A stretch of 15,736 nt of DNA. Origin: JAUWNJ01 sp034190305. GTDB lineage: Bacteria > Planctomycetota > Phycisphaerae > SM23-33. The first letter of the stretch is position 1; each line of letters opens with the position of its first letter. The DNA is taken from the NCBI GenBank assembly GCA_034190305.1, contig JAXHSV010000051.1, forward strand, positions 1-15,736, written 5' to 3'. A program made the position numbers and the translations under genes. The notes beneath the pieces were generated by a model that saw only the letters and a program-made list of their open reading frames with translations, was not told the origin of the DNA and made no database searches. Below, piece after piece: positions 14,458 through 15,736 of this stretch.

Positions 14458-15411
14458 ATGCCGGAATCGCCGGACCGGGGCGCTCCGCCCGTGGGCATGG
14501 TCTTTGACATAAAGAGATTCGCCGTCCATGACGGGCCTGGGATAAGAACCACGGTTTTCCTGAAAGGCTGTCCCCTTCGGTGCATCTGGTGCCATAACCC
14601 CGAATCAATGCTCCACCGGAGCGAGATTGCATTGCACCCGGACAAGTGCATTCACTGCGGGCGATGCTTAGATGCCTGCCCGCTGGAGGATGATAAAAAA
14701 CTCGACCGCGAGTACTGCACCGGATGCGGCGCTTGCGCAGAGGTCTGTCCGTCCGGCGCGAGAGTACTCTGCGGGCGGGAACTGTCCGTGGACGAAGTTA
14801 TGGCTGAAGCAGTCTCCGACAAGGCATTCTACGACAATTCCGGCGGAGGCGTAACGGTCTCAGGCGGAGAACCGCTTACCCAGCCGGACTTTGCCCGTGA
14901 GATTCTTCACTCCTGCCGGGCCGAGTCGATGCATACCGTCCTCGACACCACCGGCTACGCCGACTGGGAAATACTGGCCGAGGTGGCGCCCCAGGCTGAC
15001 CTGGTGCTCTACGACCTCAAGTGTGCCGATCCCCGACAACACCGCGAACTGACAGGCGTTTCAAACGAGGTTATCCTGGAAAATGCCGGCAGACTTGCGA
15101 AGACGGGCAAGCCGATGATAGTGCGCATCCCCGTGATTCCCGGATATACCGACTCGCCCGAGAACATCGGGAATATCGGAAAGTTCGTCACCAGCCTCGG
15201 GGATTCGGTAAGGTCCGTCGAATTGCTTCCTTACAACAGGCTGGCCGAAGCCAAGTATCACCAATATGGATATAGCGATTACAAACTCGAAGGACTGGCC
15301 CCGCCGGGGCGGGGCGAACTGCTTACACTGGCAAAAATCCTGACCTCCCGCGGTATCCGGGTTTATTTCAGCGGCGATCCGGCCAATCCGCAGGTACAGG
15401 CTCATGACTGA
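14458..15411 (+). CDS. Glycyl radical enzyme activase (radical SAM, with two extra 4Fe-4S clusters)
   Basis: A 317-residue activating enzyme that uses SAM and a 4Fe-4S cluster to abstract hydrogen from the partner glycine, presumably G710 of the adjacent enzyme. FDIKRFAVHDGPGIRTTVFLKGC opens the protein in the form typical of PflA relatives. The radical-SAM CxxxCxxC is C38, C42, C45. A ferredoxin-like insert gives CxxCxxCxxxCP at 64-75 and again at 87-98, as in non-PFL activases. VSGGEP follows. The start is uncertain: ATG 14458 has no clear Shine-Dalgarno, GTG 14491 would also keep all motifs, and a start at 14389 would overlap the preceding gene. It lies 37 bases after the glycyl radical enzyme on the same strand, hence one operon. 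Confidence 0.92.
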   Translation: MPESPDRGAPPVGMVFDIKRFAVHDGPGIRTTVFLKGCPLRCIWCHNPESMLHRSEIALHPDKCIHCGRCLDACPLEDDKKLDREYCTGCGACAEVCPSGARVLCGRELSVDEVMAEAVSDKAFYDNSGGGVTVSGGEPLTQPDFAREILHSCRAESMHTVLDTTGYADWEILAEVAPQADLVLYDLKCADPRQHRELTGVSNEVILENAGRLAKTGKPMIVRIPVIPGYTDSPENIGNIGKFVTSLGDSVRSVELLPYNRLAEAKYHQYGYSDYKLEGLAPPGRGELLTLAKILTSRGIRVYFSGDPANPQVQAHD

Positions 15412-15480
15412 CCTACTCGCGCCGGGTGGCGAATTTCCCCGCAGAACAGCACAGCGACTGTTTCCGCAGGAGACAATGCC

Positions 15481-15509
15481 TTGCAAGGTACAGGGCAAGC
15501 CCATAGAAT
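15481..15509 (+). promoter_or_regulatory. Candidate promoter before the lipoprotein gene
   Basis: TTGCAA (15481-15486) and TAGAAT (15504-15509) are separated by 17 bases. The predicted start near 15516 is only about three bases before the ATG at 15519, which would make the message nearly leaderless. This weakens the call, though no other promoter is evident in the 107-base gap after the activase gene. Confidence 0.35.
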
Positions 15510-15518
15510 CATGTCGCT

Positions 15519-15736
15519 ATGGCGGGAAAACATCTTGACATTGTCATAATGTTTCTGACACCGGTCGCCGTCTTTTCGGCTGGATGTAACGGCTCCGATA
15601 GCGGCCTGGCTTCCGGTCTTCAAAGCGAACTGGCGTCGGAGCGAGCGGAAGCCTGCATACGGGCGGGACAGTCTCGAAACGAATCGGTCCTCCCGCTGCT
15701 GGTCGAGAGGTTGGAAGATACGGACGCCGACGTCCG
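15519..15736 (+). CDS. HEAT-repeat lipoprotein, N-terminal part (runs off the window)
   Basis: An open frame of 72 codons with no stop before the window edge. The N-terminus is a lipoprotein-type signal: K4 and H5, a hydrophobic stretch from I8 to F19, and a lipobox-like SAGC with the lipidated residue C23. The mature part starts with a Gly/Ser-rich linker. It ends in VLPLLVERLEDTDADVR, the second helix and turn typical of HEAT/PBS-lyase repeats. It is therefore likely a membrane-anchored scaffold protein. No convincing Shine-Dalgarno is seen upstream. An ATG at 15511 in another frame stops after 12 codons. Only the start of the gene is visible, so length and repeat number are unknown. Confidence 0.6.
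   Translation, partial: MAGKHLDIVIMFLTPVAVFSAGCNGSDSGLASGLQSELASERAEACIRAGQSRNESVLPLLVERLEDTDADV

Overview
The window looks like chromosomal DNA from an uncultured or little-studied Planctomycetes-type bacterium, possibly a Phycisphaerae-like anaerobe. This is an inference. It rests on three things: moderately GC-rich genes with often weak Shine-Dalgarno sequences, URO-D-like and TPR/HEAT proteins, and an unusual load of short palindromic repeats of kinds I associate with that group, some of them translated in frame inside housekeeping genes. A glycyl radical enzyme with its activase implies at least part-time anaerobic metabolism.

Layout, left to right. Positions 1-91 are AT-rich upstream DNA with no gene I can support. 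Then on the + strand: a glyoxalase-II-like metallo-hydrolase (92-736) and a URO-D-family protein (769-1824). A 353-base stretch (1825-2177) is a regulatory leader. It holds a good sigma70-type promoter, a 36-codon leader peptide with an Ile-Ile-Val-Ala-Val-Val run, an antiterminator element centred on the leader stop codon, and a strong intrinsic terminator. Behind it lies cimA, (R)-citramalate synthase (2178-3779), the entry enzyme of the pyruvate route to isoleucine. The whole reads as a ribosome-mediated transcription attenuator. Next is valS (3921-7154), unusually long because two palindromic repeats and a large extra segment interrupt its reading frame.

Positions 7155-8097 hold no convincing gene. 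This stretch is a nest of repeats, including a 426-bp MITE-like element (7564-7989) with 16-bp terminal inverted repeats and a 7-bp direct repeat at each end, sitting inside an older inverted repeat. On the minus strand follow a TPR protein (9465-8098) and, upstream of it, rsmA (10638-9622), which carries a translated 4 x 24-bp minisatellite. A palindromic repeat separates rsmA from the divergent nfi (endonuclease V, 10773-11441).

The right end carries a compact + strand cluster: a cyclase-family metal hydrolase with a changed metal-site motif (11555-12223), a PFL-like glycyl radical enzyme with an atypical radical loop (12210-14420, overlapping the previous gene by 14 bases), and its radical-SAM activase with two extra ferredoxin-type clusters (14458-15411). 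The three probably act on one pathway of unknown substrate. The window ends inside a HEAT-repeat lipoprotein gene starting at 15519. I saw no tRNA, rRNA or CRISPR array.
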